Made by a program: the position numbers and the translations under genes. A stretch of DNA of 64,000 nucleotides from Anaerocolumna sp. AGMB13025. GTDB taxonomy: Bacteria > Bacillota > Clostridia > Lachnospirales > Lachnospiraceae. Where the stretch lies: NCBI RefSeq assembly GCF_029689925.1, contig NZ_CP121445.1:3456501-3520500 (forward strand), read 5' to 3'. Each line of letters begins with the position of its first letter. The first letter of the stretch is position 1. Below are positions 62,351-64,000 of the stretch, one piece after another. A model generated the notes under the pieces. It ran no database searches. It was not told the DNA's origin and worked only from the letters and a program-made list of their open reading frames with translations.

Positions 62351-63190
62351 CTACTCTTTTATCATTAAAAATGCAGCCAGAGTTCCCCGCTTGCCTTTTG
62401 ATGCTCTGTGGGAAAATAGCAGACTACTGTTGCAGGACGTACATACTTCCGAGACATGAATATTCTCAGGTATTATCCCGGCGTCTACAAATATATGGCG
62501 GTTGGCCTCCCAGAGATTTAACTGGTATTTATCATTTTCTTTCCTTATCAGTATATCTTTTTGCTGTTCTTCATTAAATTCCTTTTGAAAAGCCTCTGCT
62601 ACATCACTGCTCACTTCATAACAGTCACCGCATATGGAGGGTCCAATCATAGCTATAACATCGGAAGGATTCGTTCCAAAGTGGGATTTCATAGCCTTAA
62701 GAGTCACCTCACCCATTCTTTTGACTGTTCCACGCCAACCGGAGTGGCTTAATCCAATAGCATGATTTTTTTTATCAATAAAATAAAGCGGAACACAGTC
62801 TGCATAGTAGGTTGCCAGCATAATACCGGCTTCCTTTGTTATTAAACCGTCAATTCCCTTATAATCCCGTCTTGTCTTAATTCCTTTTCCCTTATCTTCG
62901 GCAGTAACCAGTCTGACTTCCGTGTTATGAACCTGATCCGATGTCACAATCGAATCCAGACAAAAGCCAATACTCTTACTGATACGATTATAATTCTCCA
63001 TAACGTGATCAGGCTCATCTCCGTTACTAAAACCAAGATTCATGGATTCGTAGATTCCTTCACTTACTCCACCAAGTCTGGTTGAGAATCCGTGTTTAAT
63101 AAAATCAATTCCGGTTAAAGAAGGAAATGTAAGATAGGGCGCAATCGATTCTATATTTAGAACAGCTTTTTCATTATCTTTAAATTTCAT
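62351..63190 (-). CDS. pgeF: PgeF (YfiH), multicopper-oxidase-like peptidoglycan editing factor
   Basis: This 279-residue DUF152/laccase-domain protein has KHGFSTRLGGVS, TSDQVHNTEV (metal His), YYADCVPLYF (Cys) and GLSHSGWRGTV (His), the zinc/copper site of the YfiH family. Further on are IGPSICGDCYEV and CTSCNSSLLFSHR. Members remove non-canonical residues from wall precursors or act as purine phosphorylases/oxidases. It ends an operon with yraN and the FlhB-like gene. Confidence 0.95.
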   Translation of the reverse strand: MKFKDNEKAVLNIESIAPYLTFPSLTGIDFIKHGFSTRLGGVSEGIYESMNLGFSNGDEPDHVMENYNRISKSIGFCLDSIVTSDQVHNTEVRLVTAEDKGKGIKTRRDYKGIDGLITKEAGIMLATYYADCVPLYFIDKKNHAIGLSHSGWRGTVKRMGEVTLKAMKSHFGTNPSDVIAMIGPSICGDCYEVSSDVAEAFQKEFNEEQQKDILIRKENDKYQLNLWEANRHIFVDAGIIPENIHVSEVCTSCNSSLLFSHRASKGKRGTLAAFLMIKE

Positions 63191-63208
63191 TATGACTACT
63201 TTACCTTT

Positions 63209-63565
63209 CTAATAGACTGCCTCAAATGCATTCTGTATTAGCGTGATATCCTGATCTAAGATAGTAATTACATCAAACCGGCAGGATGTGTCCTCCGGTA
63301 TATGCTTAATAAGCATATAAAACTGAGCAGTACGGGTTATTTTCTGCATTTTGTGAAAATCTACTGCTTCTTCCGGATATCCCTTAGCACTGTCTTTGCG
63401 GTATTTTACTTCAACAAATGCAAGATATCCCTTCTCCCTGGCTATAATATCTATCTCACCCGTCCTGCATCGGAAATTCTGTTCAAGGATCACATAACCC
63501 CTCTCTCTTAAGTAGGCTGCTGCCATCTCTTCCTTTTGAGCACCCACCGACCGCTTATTATACAT
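63209..63565 (-). CDS. YraN-family (UPF0102) endonuclease-fold protein
   Basis: I start at ATG 63565 (MYNKRSVGAQKEEMAAAYLR, 118 residues) with AAGGGAG 7 nt upstream. The frame to 63748 lies inside the upstream gene. The restriction-endonuclease-like core is RCRTGEIDIIAREKGYLAFV then EVKYRKDSAKGYPEEAVD, with the D-ExK metal residues. The function is unknown, possibly in DNA repair or recombination. It overlaps or abuts the FlhB-like stop and precedes pgeF by 18 bp. Confidence 0.9.
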   Translation of the reverse strand: MYNKRSVGAQKEEMAAAYLRERGYVILEQNFRCRTGEIDIIAREKGYLAFVEVKYRKDSAKGYPEEAVDFHKMQKITRTAQFYMLIKHIPEDTSCRFDVITILDQDITLIQNAFEAVY

Positions 63566-63566
63566 T

Positions 63567-63890
63567 CTATTCTCCCTTCGGAAGAACCTTGGCTTTAATC
63601 CGATCCATATTATCAACAAAAAGAAGTATCTCAGATACAACATCATATAATTCCGGCGGTATATAATCACCAATATCCAATTTAGAAAGGGTAGCTGCCA
63701 GCTGTTCATCTTGGTGGACTGGTATGCGATTCTGTTCTGCTTTCTCAAGGATTTTATCTGCTAGATAACCTTTTCCCGCAGCTATAATCCTTGGTGCTGC
63801 TTCCTCCGGATTATAAGTGAGCGCCACTGCTGTTTTATTATGGTGAGTTGTTTTATTCTTATCCTTGAATTTATCAAAATTATCTGCCAT
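63567..63890 (-). CDS. Solo FlhB/EscU C-terminal-like protein (type III export switch homologue)
   Basis: This 107-residue protein corresponds only to the cytoplasmic C-terminal domain of FlhB/EscU. The central TAVALTYNPEEAAPRIIAAG carries NP but not the full NPTH autocleavage motif. It continues GYLADKILEKAEQNRIPVHQ and the typical end (YDVVSEILLFVDNMD). Solo versions (Bacillus YlqH-like) occur outside flagellar operons. No flagellar gene is in view. The gene is followed at once by yraN. Confidence 0.85.
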   Translation of the reverse strand: MADNFDKFKDKNKTTHHNKTAVALTYNPEEAAPRIIAAGKGYLADKILEKAEQNRIPVHQDEQLAATLSKLDIGDYIPPELYDVVSEILLFVDNMDRIKAKVLPKGE

Positions 63891-63975
63891 AATTTTACAC
63901 CTATTGCCTACCGCATGTTCCTACGATACTACACAGAATATAATGTTACACAAGTATCACCGATTGAAGAAGCGT

Positions 63976-63991
63976 AATGTGGCATCCTTTC
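63976..63991 (-). repeat. Copy of the dispersed motif GAAAGGATGCCACATT
   Basis: This 16-nt sequence is identical to 53767-53782 and closely matches GAGAGGATGCCACTT in each 110-bp repeat at 26948-27279. In all five places it lies on the sense strand, 35-300 nt upstream of a gene start. Confidence 0.75.
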
Positions 63992-64000
63992 TAATTAAAA

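Noticed and set aside
62305-62375. Frame ending in a short Cys-containing peptide (AECNGVC) just after pgeF
   Set aside because: It has no start codon of its own and its upstream part lies in another frame of pgeF, so I cannot support a peptide gene.
63567-63890. Flagellar FlhB
   Set aside because: Only the C-terminal domain is present, the NPTH motif is incomplete and no flagellar gene is adjacent.

Overview
The window looks like a chromosome segment of an endospore-forming, low-GC anaerobic Firmicute, most likely a Lachnospiraceae member of the Clostridium phytofermentans / Anaerocolumna type. The evidence is a clostridial-type order of housekeeping genes (radC, mreBCD, a very long PBP2, minCDE, rodA; mutS-mutL-miaA-ynbB; DUF512-der-plsY-gpsA-spoIVA), a spoIVA sporulation gene, a 390-residue Prs, and AT-rich DNA with strong AGGAGG-type ribosome sites. 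Nearly all genes lie on the minus strand. The plus-strand exceptions are an alpha/beta hydrolase, a phosphotransferase, an rfbB-merR/methyltransferase pair and prs. No tRNA, rRNA, CRISPR array, transposase or prophage was recognised.

Layout. 1-9.4 kb: cell shape and division operon. 9.6-10 kb: a 330-bp imperfect palindrome. 10-18 kb: ynbB, miaA, mutL, mutS, rnhA. 18.4-19.8 kb: two unknown genes, one with a repeat-encoded acidic tail. 20-22.4 kb: a MacB/FtsX-type ABC system with a DUF4418 protein. 22.5-32.5 kb: a nitrogenase-like sulfur island. 32.6-37.7 kb: metallophosphoesterase, membrane MutS-like ATPase, NlpC/P60 hydrolase, alpha/beta hydrolase. 37.9-45.2 kb: spoIVA, a phosphotransferase inserted in the opposite direction, gpsA-plsY-der-DUF512. 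45.3-48.4 kb: a second 300-bp palindrome, a MerR-type promoter, rfbB and a MerR-methyltransferase fusion, then a run of hairpins. 48.4-59.2 kb: a quorum-sensing-linked radical-SAM peptide (RiPP) cluster. 59.4-64 kb: small MerR protein, GPP34-like protein, prs, pgeF, yraN and a solo FlhB C-terminal homologue.

Two systems stand out. The first (about 22.5-32.5 kb) encodes NifH-, NifD- and NifK-like proteins with no canonical NifE/N or complete NifB. They are followed by cysteine synthase, a stand-alone NifX-like protein and a sulfonate/taurine-type ABC importer. They are interleaved with two tiny YezD (DUF2292) genes, each followed by a strong intrinsic terminator, and with a 33-codon ORF resembling the extreme N-terminus of NifB. 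The context suggests a reductase that frees sulfur from an imported organosulfur compound, with the sulfur captured as cysteine. This is inferred from context, not shown.

The second (48.4-59.2 kb) has the parts of an Agr quorum-sensing circuit (agrA, agrC, a 47-residue agrD too short for routine ORF calling, and agrB) wrapped around a biosynthetic cassette. The cassette holds a radical SAM enzyme, a PqqD-like recognition protein, a previously uncalled 58-residue precursor with a Cys-free Val/Ala/Ser/Gly core, an ABC exporter, a B12-binding radical SAM protein and a CPBP membrane protease. The combination suggests an Agr-controlled peptide whose backbone or side chains are epimerised and/or C-methylated, in the general manner of epipeptides or polytheonamides.
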